Shown piece after piece: positions 1 through 5,436 of a DNA stretch of 7,398 nt; within the stretch, counting starts at the first letter, position 1; the number at the start of each line of letters is the position of its first letter. Origin of the DNA: an uncultured Eubacteriales bacterium (GTDB lineage Bacteria; Bacillota; Clostridia; Oscillospirales; Oscillospiraceae). The position numbers were made by a program, and so were the translations under genes. The stretch lies in contig CAKTJM010000091.1 in NCBI GenBank assembly GCA_934567745.1, positions 1 through 7,398 on the forward strand, written 5' to 3'. A model generated the notes under the pieces. That model worked only from the letters and a program-made list of their open reading frames with translations. It was not told the DNA's origin and searched no databases.

Positions 1-881
1 TCACCGAATACAGCTCCGACCCGCTCTATGAGCGGATCTCCATCCACGCCAAGGAGCCGCTGATGTTCTTCAACCTGGACGGCGTCCCCCGCGCCACCTG
101 CCTGCTGTGGGAGCACACGCTGGGCTCCGACGGCACGCCCTGCCCCAACCCCCGCGCCATCATCCCGCGCCACATGATCGACCGCGTGGTGAGCACGCCG
201 GTGGAGGTGGACGTGCGCAGCTTCGGCGTGCGGATGCCGCCCTCCTCCCTGGCGAAGCCGAGCTACGGCATCCTGGGCCTGATGGGGATCATCCCTCCGG
301 CCCTGGCCTGGCTGTGGCGGCTGGTCGCGCCCAGAGGGTACAAGAACCCGAGCATCGCCGAGGCGGGCGACGCGCCGGTCCTGGCCAGCGAGGGCGTCGG
401 CTCCTACTGGCCCTTCGCCACGGGCCAGCGGATCCGGCAGGCGAACCTGCTGCTGGAGCAGATCCTCTCCTGCCCGAACACCCGCTACGTCCTGATCCCC
501 AACCAGCACATCGGCGTCTATGAGGTGGGCTTCGCCCCCGAGTGGATCGCGCGCGAATATCTGGCCCGCCGCGGCGGCGTCAACATGAAGATGGACCGCC
601 TGGTCCCCGCCCGCTGCCCGCTCCTGGGCTACGCCCTGACGGAGATGAAGGTGGACGGCCAGCAGATCAGCTCCTGGCTGCTGCGGCCGGAGCGTCAGGC
701 CGCCCTGGGCCCGGAGGGCTACGACGCGGGCGCGAAGATCCTCTACGATTTCTTCGCGAAGGAGCTGGCGGTCTACGACACCGAGGAGCTGCACCCCGTG
801 GGGCGGCAGATCCTGGAGTGCTTCCGGAACAACGGGTCCGTGGAGGACTATTGCGCCATCACGCCGCTGGGGCTGGGGTGA
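1..881 (+). CDS. DUF4914 family protein, C-terminal part (5' end outside window)
   Basis: The frame is open from the first bases of the window, so this is the C-terminal part (about 293 residues) of a longer protein; the methionine encoded at 63 is internal. I recognise the DUF4914 family from conserved stretches: an N-proximal LDGVPRATCLLWEH, then SYGILGL, ALAWLWRLVAPRG, EGVGSYWPFATG, YVLIPNQHIG and WIAREYLARRGG, ending in VEDYCAI shortly before the TGA. Family members are usually about 600 to 640 residues and are thought to be distantly related to phosphoenolpyruvate carboxykinase, with a nucleotide-binding region in the N-terminal part that is not in this window. No reaction has been established as far as I know. 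There is no signal peptide or membrane segment in the visible part, so a cytoplasmic enzyme is likely. A strong hairpin terminator follows 29 nt after the stop. Family assignment is confident; function is unknown. Confidence 0.88.
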   Translation, partial: TEYSSDPLYERISIHAKEPLMFFNLDGVPRATCLLWEHTLGSDGTPCPNPRAIIPRHMIDRVVSTPVEVDVRSFGVRMPPSSLAKPSYGILGLMGIIPPALAWLWRLVAPRGYKNPSIAEAGDAPVLASEGVGSYWPFATGQRIRQANLLLEQILSCPNTRYVLIPNQHIGVYEVGFAPEWIAREYLARRGGVNMKMDRLVPARCPLLGYALTEMKVDGQQISSWLLRPERQAALGPEGYDAGAKILYDFFAKELAVYDTEELHPVGRQILECFRNNGSVEDYCAITPLGLG

Positions 882-910
882 GCACAGCGCGTCGATACGA
901 TATGAGCAGG

Positions 911-945
911 AAGAAGGCCGGACGGCGTTGCCGTCCGGCCTTCTT
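911..945. terminator. Perfect 15-bp hairpin, bidirectional terminator
   Basis: AAGAAGGCCGGACGG (911-925) pairs perfectly with CCGTCCGGCCTTCTT (931-945) around a 5-nt CGTTG loop. It lies between two convergent genes, the DUF4914 gene and the deacetylase gene, and its stem carries A/T-rich outer ends (AAGAA/TTCTT), so it can serve either strand. The U-tract is short and formed by the stem foot itself, so efficiency is uncertain, but position and stem quality make a terminator the natural reading. Confidence 0.85.
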
Positions 946-969
946 GTCGTGGTACCGTCCTCCCCGCGG

Positions 970-1833
970 CTATGGGAGCCAGGAGAGGAGCGCCGCGCCG
1001 GAGATCCCCTCGTGCACGGTCCATCGGGGCAGGTCCCACAGCGTCTCCGGCCGCCCCTCGACCAGGACCGCGTTCCCCGGCTCCGTGGTGAAGCTCATCA
1101 CGAACCCGTTCTCCTGCAAGAGCTCCGTAGACGCGGCGTCATACAGTCCGCGCGGGTACGCCACGGCATAGACGTCCGTCTCTCCGGCCCCCGTCTCGAT
1201 GGCCGTGCGGATCGTGTGGCAGTCCTCGATGATCGCCGCGCGGTAGGCCGCCTCGCTCTCACTGGGCAGCCGCAGGAGCGACTCGCGCGCCTGGCCCGCA
1301 GGCTCGAAGGGCGCCCACTGGTGCCGGTCGAAGGTGTGGCTCTGGATCTCGATGTGCCCCGACGCCACCATCTCCGCCGCTTGGGTCCAGGTGAAGTGAG
1401 GGGTGATCTCTCGGCCCGTGTCCTTATATCGGTCGGTCCCCACAGAACGCCCGATCACGAAGATCGCCGCGCGCAGCCCATAGTGCTCCAGGATGGGCCA
1501 GGCGATCTCATAGTTGCTCAGATAGCCGTCGTCGAACGTGATCAGCACCGCCCTGTCCGGCAGCGGCGTCCCCTTTTCCACGAAGGCGCGCAGGTCCCTC
1601 GGCAGGATCGCCGTATAGCCCGCGCGGGAGAGCGCCTGCATGTGTTCCTCGAACCGTTCCGGTGTGACGATCGTCGCATCGTTCCCGACCTCGTCGAGGT
1701 GATGATACATGAGGATGGGGATCGTCGCGCTTTGGGGCGGGGCCGACGGACGCGCCGACCAGGTGGCTCCCGCTGCCATCAATATCACCGACAGCAGCAA
1801 AAGGGTCCCCACGAACCGCGCATATCTCTTCAT
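970..1833 (-). CDS. Secreted polysaccharide deacetylase family protein
   Basis: A 287-residue NodB-type deacetylase (carbohydrate esterase family 4 fold) that should remove N- or O-acetyl groups from peptidoglycan or another surface glycan. Residues 7-22 are hydrophobic after MKRYAR, an export signal or membrane anchor; no lipobox cysteine is seen. The catalytic domain starts at IPILMYHHLDE (38-48). Motif 1 is TFDDG (99-103), with D101 the expected base and D102 a metal ligand. Motif 2 is SHTFDRH (165-171), whose two histidines should complete the metal site. Motif 3 is AYPRG (225-229). The ATG at 1833 was chosen because AAGGAGG lies just upstream; the in-frame ATG at 1866 would begin almost at the predicted transcription start. 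The gene is divergent from an XRE repressor gene, and a palindrome touches its -35 box, so repression by that protein is likely. The true substrate is not readable from the sequence. Confidence 0.93.
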   Translation of the reverse strand: MKRYARFVGTLLLLSVILMAAGATWSARPSAPPQSATIPILMYHHLDEVGNDATIVTPERFEEHMQALSRAGYTAILPRDLRAFVEKGTPLPDRAVLITFDDGYLSNYEIAWPILEHYGLRAAIFVIGRSVGTDRYKDTGREITPHFTWTQAAEMVASGHIEIQSHTFDRHQWAPFEPAGQARESLLRLPSESEAAYRAAIIEDCHTIRTAIETGAGETDVYAVAYPRGLYDAASTELLQENGFVMSFTTEPGNAVLVEGRPETLWDLPRWTVHEGISGAALLSWLP

Positions 1834-1876
1834 GGTGCCCCTCCTTACGTCCTCGATCCCGTGCATCTTGGGTACC

Positions 1877-1904
1877 ATTATAGAGCATCCTTGCCTATTG
1901 TCAA
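1877..1904 (-). promoter_or_regulatory. Consensus sigma-70/SigA promoter of the deacetylase gene
   Basis: On the - strand there is a perfect TTGACA -35 box (1899-1904) and a perfect TATAAT -10 box (1877-1882) with a 16-nt spacer. Transcription would start near 1870, giving a leader of about 37 nt that carries AAGGAGG before the ATG at 1833. Such a strong match suggests a promoter that needs repression, which fits the adjacent palindrome. Confidence 0.88.
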
Positions 1905-1918
1905 TATCTATAGATATT
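1903..1918. promoter_or_regulatory. 16-bp perfect palindrome, probable repressor operator
   Basis: AATATCTATAGATATT is a perfect palindrome centred between 1910 and 1911. It overlaps the outer two bases of the deacetylase -35 box and lies 20 bp upstream of the repressor gene's -35 box. Symmetric sites of this size suit a dimeric XRE-type protein, and such a regulator is encoded next door. The core ATATCTATAG (1904-1913) recurs at 1978-1987. Binding by the neighbouring regulator is an inference. Confidence 0.72.
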
Positions 1919-1938
1919 ATTTCGCTCTCTTTAGAGCT

Positions 1939-1967
1939 TTGACCCCTGCATAAAAGTCGGATAAACT
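1939..1967 (+). promoter_or_regulatory. Promoter of the XRE regulator gene
   Basis: TTGACC (1939-1944) matches five of six -35 bases, and TAAACT (1962-1967) matches four of six -10 bases, with a 17-nt spacer. Transcription would start near 1974, about 25 nt before the chosen ATG at 1999. This argues against the ATG at 1975, which would be nearly leaderless. It is weaker than the divergent deacetylase promoter. Confidence 0.65.
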
Positions 1968-1977
1968 CAGTAAAATG

Positions 1978-1987
1978 ATATCTATAG
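1978..1987. promoter_or_regulatory. Second copy of operator core in the regulator leader
   Basis: ATATCTATAG here is identical to the core of the palindrome at 1903-1918. The left arm and centre (GATATCTATAG) are kept but the right arm is lost. It sits just after the predicted start of the regulator transcript and runs into the ribosome binding site AGGCGGTGA (1986-1994). The two copies are 74 bp apart, close to seven helical turns, so bound dimers would face the same side. Autoregulation is inferred. Confidence 0.55.
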
Positions 1988-1998
1988 GCGGTGAACGG

Positions 1999-2346
1999 AT
2001 GGACACGCAGAAGGAAGAGATCACCCGGGAAACGGCGGCGCGGATCCGCCTGCTCCGGCAGCAGCGCGGGCTCAGCCAGGAGGCCGTCGCCCTGCGCGCC
2101 GACCTCAACCCCGCCTATTTCGGCCACATCGAGCGCGGTCTGAAGTGTCCCACGGTGGACACGCTCAACAAGATCGCCGGTGCCCTGGACCTCCCGCTGT
2201 GGGAGCTGCTCCGCTTCGACGGACCGCCCGCCGCCGCGCACGACCGCGACATCGACGCGCGCTGTCAGGCGCTGCTGGCGCAGGTCCCCGCGCAGAAGCG
2301 GGAGCAGGTCCTGCGCATCCTGGAGGATATCGTCGCCCTCCTCTGA
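1999..2346 (+). CDS. XRE-family helix-turn-helix transcriptional regulator
   Basis: A 115-residue DNA-binding protein. The Cro/C1-type helix-turn-helix spans about residues 13-70: a first helix around ARIRLLRQQRG, SQEAVALRADL as the helix before the turn, PAYFGHIERG as the recognition helix, then TVDTLNKIAGALDLPLWELL. After a short PPAAA linker, a predicted C-terminal helix (about 83-115, ending VLRILEDIVALL) has hydrophobic spacing suited to dimerisation; no ligand-binding domain is seen. The start at 1999 is preferred over 1975 because AGGCGGTGA, an 8 of 9 match to the ideal ribosome binding site, ends 4 nt before it and because the predicted transcript starts near 1974. It probably represses the divergent deacetylase gene and itself through the palindromic sites. 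The inducing signal is unknown. Confidence 0.92.
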   Translation: MDTQKEEITRETAARIRLLRQQRGLSQEAVALRADLNPAYFGHIERGLKCPTVDTLNKIAGALDLPLWELLRFDGPPAAAHDRDIDARCQALLAQVPAQKREQVLRILEDIVALL

Positions 2347-2355
2347 TCCTCTCCG

Positions 2356-2425
2356 AAAAAACGAACGCCCCTGCGGGCCCGACAGCATCCTCGTGCTGCC
2401 GCCCGCAGGGGCGGTTTTTATTTTT
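2356..2425. terminator. Two-tier hairpin, bidirectional terminator
   Basis: CGCCCCTGCGGGC (2366-2378) pairs perfectly with GCCCGCAGGGGCG (2401-2413), a 13-bp stem. Inside it a second 5-bp stem, CAGCA (2383-2387) with TGCTG (2394-2398), closes a 6-nt loop. On the + strand TTTTTATTTTT follows (2415-2425), ending the regulator transcript. On the - strand the run of six A at 2356-2361 becomes a U-tract, ending the serine dehydratase operon. Confidence 0.9.
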
Positions 2426-2442
2426 GTTCGAGGCGGCGCGTC

Positions 2443-2859
2443 TCACGCCTTCTTCACCAGCGTCCCGGTGAAGATCATCTTCGCCGCGATCTTGTCGCTG
2501 CCCTCGTTGAAGGCCTCCACATCGACCACCACGAGCTGGCGGCCCAGCTTGAGGACCTTGCCCACGGCGATGGCCGTGTCCGACGTGATCGCTCGCAGCA
2601 GGCTGATCTTGTACTCGACGCCGATCAGCTCGACGTCCTCCGGCATCACCGTCTGTGCGGCGTACCCGGCCGCGGCCTCGCACAGGCCGCCGATCACGCC
2701 GCCGTGCAGGATGCCGGTCTGCTGCAGCAGGTCCGGCCGCTTGGCGCAGGAGATGACCGCGCGGCCCTCCTCCGCCTCCACGACCTTCAGGCCCAGCAGG
2801 CGGGCATAGCTCTGGGCCTCGATCGCCCGCTCGACTTTTTCACGCAGTGCTTCGCTCAT
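2443..2859 (-). CDS. PaaI-type hotdog-fold thioesterase
   Basis: A 138-residue single hotdog domain that should hydrolyse an acyl-CoA or similar thioester in the cytoplasm, probably as a dimer or tetramer. The signature is GILHGGVIGGLCEAAAGYAA (49-68): the HGG loop (52-54) opens the central helix, and Glu61 sits where the catalytic acid (Asp or Glu) lies in the PaaI family. The strand pattern continues through EYKISLLRAI and ends with KMIFTGTLVKKA. Length is normal for the family. GAAAGGAAAG precedes the ATG at 2859. It is the last gene of the five-gene operon, 15 nt after the YqfO-like gene, and is followed by a strong terminator. No paa-pathway genes are nearby, so the substrate cannot be named; a general housekeeping role in releasing CoA from unwanted acyl groups is possible. 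Confidence 0.9.
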   Translation of the reverse strand: MSEALREKVERAIEAQSYARLLGLKVVEAEEGRAVISCAKRPDLLQQTGILHGGVIGGLCEAAAGYAAQTVMPEDVELIGVEYKISLLRAITSDTAIAVGKVLKLGRQLVVVDVEAFNEGSDKIAAKMIFTGTLVKKA

Positions 2860-2874
2860 CGTTCCACTTTCCTT

Positions 2875-3204
2875 TCAAAAACTCGTGCGCCAGAGGGGGA
2901 TCACGTCGATCACCGGCTCCTCATAAGGGTGCGCCGCCTTGACCGCCTCGATCGTCCGGTCCACGTCCTCCGTCCGGCAGGTCACCTCCAGCTTCAGCTC
3001 CGGCGCGGTGCACAGCGTGCCCGGCGTGCCGAGGTACGGCGTCGTGCCGCCCAGCGGCCGCCAGCAGCTCGTGACCCGGCTGTAGGACAGACACCGGTCA
3101 TACTTCCCGATGTGCCCCGCGTCCACCGACCACAGCGCCTGCTCGACCGCCGCCCGATGCGACTCCGGGACGAAGATCTCCAATTTACAATATGGGAACG
3201 TCAT
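2875..3204 (-). CDS. YqfO/NIF3 C-terminal-like small protein
   Basis: A 109-residue stand-alone version of the PII/CutA-like domain found inserted in YqfO/NIF3 metal-centre proteins. Diagnostic segments are CKLEIFVPE (6-14), GHIGKYDRCLSYS (30-42), a W-R-P-L-GG-PYLGTPG stretch (48-62), and AHPYEEPVIDVIPL (91-104), with the HPYEEP signature. Stand-alone copies are common in bacteria; their role is unclear, and metal or small-ligand binding in a trimeric PII-like fold is the usual suggestion. The ATG at 3204 follows GGAGGGAGGGG. It overlaps the 3' end of the histidine phosphatase gene by 20 nt, a sign of translational coupling. No signal peptide is seen. Family call is confident; function is not. 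Confidence 0.85.
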   Translation of the reverse strand: MTFPYCKLEIFVPESHRAAVEQALWSVDAGHIGKYDRCLSYSRVTSCWRPLGGTTPYLGTPGTLCTAPELKLEVTCRTEDVDRTIEAVKAAHPYEEPVIDVIPLWRTSF

Positions 3205-3802
3205 CCGAACCCCTCCCTCCGGTCCATGCGTCCGGTCCGTAGAAGACCACGTCCTCCGCTAGGAGGGACACGCGGCCCACGATCGCCTCCAGGACGGTCA
3301 CGCCGCAGTTGCGGCTGACGGTCCCCTCCCAGAACCGCTCGTGGGGGATCGCCTTGAGGTACATGAGCAGGCTGCGGATCACCGCGCCGTGGGCGGAGAC
3401 GAGGACCCGCTCGGCCCCGGTCCGCCCGGCCGTCACCTCGTCCAGGAAGGAGACCACCCGGCGCTGGACCGCCTCACTGCTCTCCCCGCCGCCGGGCGCA
3501 GGCATGGGGAGCTGGTCCACCGCCCGGTAGCAGGTCCCCTCCAGCGCGCCGAAGGACATCTCCCGCAGGCGCTCGTCCACCCAGACGTCCTGACCGGGAC
3601 AGATCAGGTGCGCCGTCTCGCGCGCCCGGGCCAGCGGGCTGGCATACACGCGGTCGAAGCGCAGGCCGACCCGCGCCATGCCCGCGGCGGTCGCCCGGGC
3701 GACCGCCACGCCGTTCTCGTTCAGGGGGATGTCCGTGCGGCCCTGGAGCCGCCGCGCGCGGTTCCAGTCCGTCTCCCCGTGCCGGATCCAATACAGCCGC
3801 AT
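3185..3802 (-). CDS. Histidine phosphatase (phosphoglycerate mutase-like) family protein
   Basis: A 205-residue cytoplasmic member of the branch-1 histidine phosphatase family. The phosphate pocket starts with the YWIRHGETDWN motif (4-14), where His8 is the expected phospho-histidine and Arg7 a ligand. GRTDIPLNENG (21-31), YASPLARARETA (53-64) and REMSFGALEG (80-89) follow. SAHG (136-139) supplies the second histidine, His138. This layout and length fit small-molecule phosphatases such as alpha-ribazole phosphatase or broad phosphatases better than true glycolytic mutase, but the substrate cannot be decided; no cobalamin genes are near. The ATG at 3802 lies 5 nt after the sdaAA stop, with AGAGG inside the sdaAA end as a modest ribosome binding site, so translation is probably coupled. 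Longer upstream extensions of this frame only overlap sdaAA and are not real. Confidence 0.9.
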   Translation of the reverse strand: MRLYWIRHGETDWNRARRLQGRTDIPLNENGVAVARATAAGMARVGLRFDRVYASPLARARETAHLICPGQDVWVDERLREMSFGALEGTCYRAVDQLPMPAPGGGESSEAVQRRVVSFLDEVTAGRTGAERVLVSAHGAVIRSLLMYLKAIPHERFWEGTVSRNCGVTVLEAIVGRVSLLAEDVVFYGPDAWTGGRGSDDVPIL

Positions 3803-3807
3803 CGCGC

Positions 3808-4680
3808 TCACTGCCTCTGCATCCGAGCCTTGACCGCCTGCCCCGTCGGGGTAGCGGCCAGGCCGCCGAGGGCGGTCTCGCGAAACTCCACGGGCATCCG
3901 GCGGCCCACCTCGCCCATGGCGTCGATGACCTCGTCCACAGGGATGCGGCTCTCGATCCCGGCCAGCGCCATGTCGGCGGAGCTGACCGCGTTGACCGCG
4001 CCGATGACGTTCCGCTTCACGCAGGGGACCTCCACCAGACCGGCCACCGGGTCGCAGACCAGGCCCATCAGGTTCTTCAGCGCCATGGCCACCGCGTGGC
4101 CGATCTGCTCGCCCGTGCCGCCGCGCAGGGCCACGAGCGCCCCCGCCGCCATCGCGGAGGCCGTGCCGATCTCCGCCTGACAGCCGCCGGACGCGCCCGC
4201 GATGGACGCCTTGTGCGCGATGACCGCCCCGATGCCGCTGGCGACGTAGAGCGCCTCGAGGATCTGGTGCTGGGAGAGGTCCTCGTGGCGGCAGAGGGGG
4301 AGCATCACCGCCGGGAGCACGCCGCAGGACCCGGCCGTGGGCGCGGCCACGATGCGGCACATGCAGGCGTTGGACTCCGCCATGCCCAGGGCCTCGGCGA
4401 TGACCTCGCTGACGTAGCCGCCGGTCATCGCCTTGCCGCGCAGGGCGTACTGGCGCATCCGCATCCCGTCGCCGCCCACGAGGCCGCTGGCGCTCCGTCG
4501 GCGGCCGCTGTAGTTGTCGGCGGCGTCGGACATCGCCTGCCATACGATGAGCATCTTGGCCATGGACTGGTTGCGGCTGACCTGGCGGTCCTCCATGTCG
4601 GACCGCAGGACGACCTCCCAGAACGGCAGATCCTGGTCCTGCATGGCCTCAAAGATCTCGTTCATCGAATCCAGCGTCAT
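3808..4680 (-). CDS. sdaAA: L-serine dehydratase, iron-sulfur-dependent, alpha subunit
   Basis: A 290-residue catalytic subunit of the [4Fe-4S] L-serine ammonia-lyase, which converts L-serine to pyruvate and ammonia in the cytoplasm. Conserved segments are SRNQSMAKMLIVW (35-47), VAAPTAGSCGVLPAVML (111-127), AGASGGCQAEIGTASAMAAG (161-180) and GLVCDPVAGLVEVPCVKRN (206-224). Cys167, Cys209 and Cys220 are the likely cluster ligands; their spacing (42 and 11) equals that of the three core ligands I recall from the single-chain Legionella enzyme. The C-terminus (MQRQ) has no cysteine, as usual in the two-subunit type. The ATG at 4680 is preceded by GGGGGAGGA and overlaps the end of sdaAB by 32 nt, giving translational coupling for assembly with the beta subunit. 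The enzyme should be oxygen sensitive, in keeping with an anaerobe. Confidence 0.97.
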   Translation of the reverse strand: MTLDSMNEIFEAMQDQDLPFWEVVLRSDMEDRQVSRNQSMAKMLIVWQAMSDAADNYSGRRRSASGLVGGDGMRMRQYALRGKAMTGGYVSEVIAEALGMAESNACMCRIVAAPTAGSCGVLPAVMLPLCRHEDLSQHQILEALYVASGIGAVIAHKASIAGASGGCQAEIGTASAMAAGALVALRGGTGEQIGHAVAMALKNLMGLVCDPVAGLVEVPCVKRNVIGAVNAVSSADMALAGIESRIPVDEVIDAMGEVGRRMPVEFRETALGGLAATPTGQAVKARMQRQ

Positions 4681-5347
4681 CGTCTTCCTCCCCCTTGTCG
4701 TAATAGGTCACGGACAGGATGTTGGGCAGCTCCCCGAGGAACGCCACCTGACTGCGCCTGAGGTGCTCGTCCACCTCGATGACCATCAGCAGGTCCGCGC
4801 CCCGCTTAGGGCGGCAGACGCTCATGTTGGCCACGTTGACGCCCACCTGATAGAGGATGCTGGTGACGCCGGAGACGACGCCGTTCACGTCCCGCCCGCG
4901 GACCACGAGGGTGTTGAACGCACCGGTGAAGCTGACCTCGATCCCGTCCAGCTTGTTCACCATGATCCGCCCGCCGCCCAGGCTGCACGCCTGCATCTCC
5001 AGCCGCTTGCCGTTGGCCGCACGGAGGGAGAGGACGGCCGTGTTCGGGTGCGCCTCGCGCAGGTCCACGGTGTCGATGGTCACGGTCAGCCCGGCCTTCT
5101 CGGCCTCCCGCGCGGCCCGGGGGATGCGCAGGTCGTCCGGCTGCATCCCGAGCAACCCGGCCACCAGGGCGCGGTCCGTGCCATGGCCGGGGCCGGTCTC
5201 CGCGAAGGAGCCGTGGAGGTGGATGGCCGCCTCGACCGGCGGCGCTCCGAGCAGGGTGCGGGCCATGAGCCCGATGCGGACGGCGCCCGCCGTATGGGAG
5301 CTGGAAGGCCCGACCATCACGGGGCCCAGGATATCGAACAGATCCAC
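4649..5347 (-). CDS. sdaAB: L-serine dehydratase, iron-sulfur-dependent, beta subunit
   Basis: A 232-residue partner of SdaAA. The N-terminal half carries the serine dehydratase beta motif GPVMVGPSSSHTAGAVRIG (8-26) and HGSFAETGPGHGTDRAL (45-61). Residues about 146-217 form an ACT domain (TLVVRGRDVNGVVSGVTSIL, then ADLLMVIEVDE and ILSVTYYD), a type that often binds amino acids and may sense serine. A short acidic tail (EEDDDAGFDERDL) ends the protein and its coding bases overlap the start of sdaAA. The start codon is GTG at 5347 with AAAGGAG 11 nt upstream; the following MDLFDILGP is the standard family N-terminus. It is the first gene of the five-gene operon, transcribed away from the collagen-like gene. 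Confidence 0.96.
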   Translation of the reverse strand: MDLFDILGPVMVGPSSSHTAGAVRIGLMARTLLGAPPVEAAIHLHGSFAETGPGHGTDRALVAGLLGMQPDDLRIPRAAREAEKAGLTVTIDTVDLREAHPNTAVLSLRAANGKRLEMQACSLGGGRIMVNKLDGIEVSFTGAFNTLVVRGRDVNGVVSGVTSILYQVGVNVANMSVCRPKRGADLLMVIEVDEHLRRSQVAFLGELPNILSVTYYDKGEEDDDAGFDERDL

Positions 5348-5366
5348 CGCGCGCTTCGCTCCTTTC

Positions 5367-5388
5367 GGTCCGGATCCGAGGTCCGGAC
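5367..5388. repeat. Paired GGTCCGGA boxes / inverted repeat in the sdaAB leader
   Basis: GGTCCGGA occurs at 5367-5374 and 5380-5387, 13 bp apart. The same bases form an inverted repeat, GTCCGG (5368-5373) with CCGGAC (5383-5388), around a 9-nt loop. It lies in the predicted sdaAB leader, upstream of the ribosome binding site. It could be a regulator site or a short RNA hairpin, or chance in GC-rich DNA; no T-run follows, so it is not a terminator. Confidence 0.4.
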
Positions 5389-5406
5389 ACTGTCATATCA
5401 TGGGGA

Positions 5407-5436
5407 AGTATACCAGATGGGCCCGCGCGGCGTCAA
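5407..5436 (-). promoter_or_regulatory. Probable promoter of the sdaAB operon, inside the start of the collagen-like gene
   Basis: On the - strand, TTGACG (5431-5436, five of six) is followed after 18 nt by an extended -10 element, TGGTATACT (5407-5415; TATACT is five of six, with the TG in place). Transcription would start near 5400, giving a leader of about 53 nt before the GTG at 5347. The element spans the start codon (5417) and first codons of the divergent collagen-like gene, so transcription of the two genes should interfere. Confidence 0.65.

Noticed and set aside
1924..1937. GCTCT-CTTT-AGAGC inverted repeat between the divergent promoters as another regulator site
   Set aside because: The arms are only 5 bp and there is no second copy with the same spacing; likely chance.
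928..1953. A 341-residue + strand open frame over the deacetylase gene
   Set aside because: It is antisense to a gene with clear catalytic motifs, is extremely rich in Arg, Pro and Gly as expected for a GC-rich shadow frame, and has no family features.
1975..1977. ATG at 1975 as the regulator start
   Set aside because: It would lie at the predicted transcription start and has no ribosome binding site; the ATG at 1999 has an excellent one.
970..2388. A 472-residue reading of the deacetylase frame extending upstream through the regulator gene
   Set aside because: The extension crosses a consensus promoter and the whole divergent regulator gene on the opposite strand. The signal peptide and strong ribosome binding site place the start at 1833.
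3185..4543. A 452-residue fusion of the histidine phosphatase with an upstream Arg/Gly-rich part
   Set aside because: The upstream part is the alternate frame of sdaAA. The RHG motif lies near residue 8 when the ATG at 3802 is used, as is normal for the family.
5394..5401. CATATCAT as a -10 box of a sporulation sigma factor (SigE/SigK) for the collagen-like gene
   Set aside because: No matching -35 element is seen at the right distance, and transcription would start inside or after the ribosome binding site of that gene. Attractive, but not supported.
5400..5402. ATG at 5400 as the start of the collagen-like gene
   Set aside because: It is in a different frame, giving a basic Arg/Ala-rich product without the Gly-X-Y repeat.
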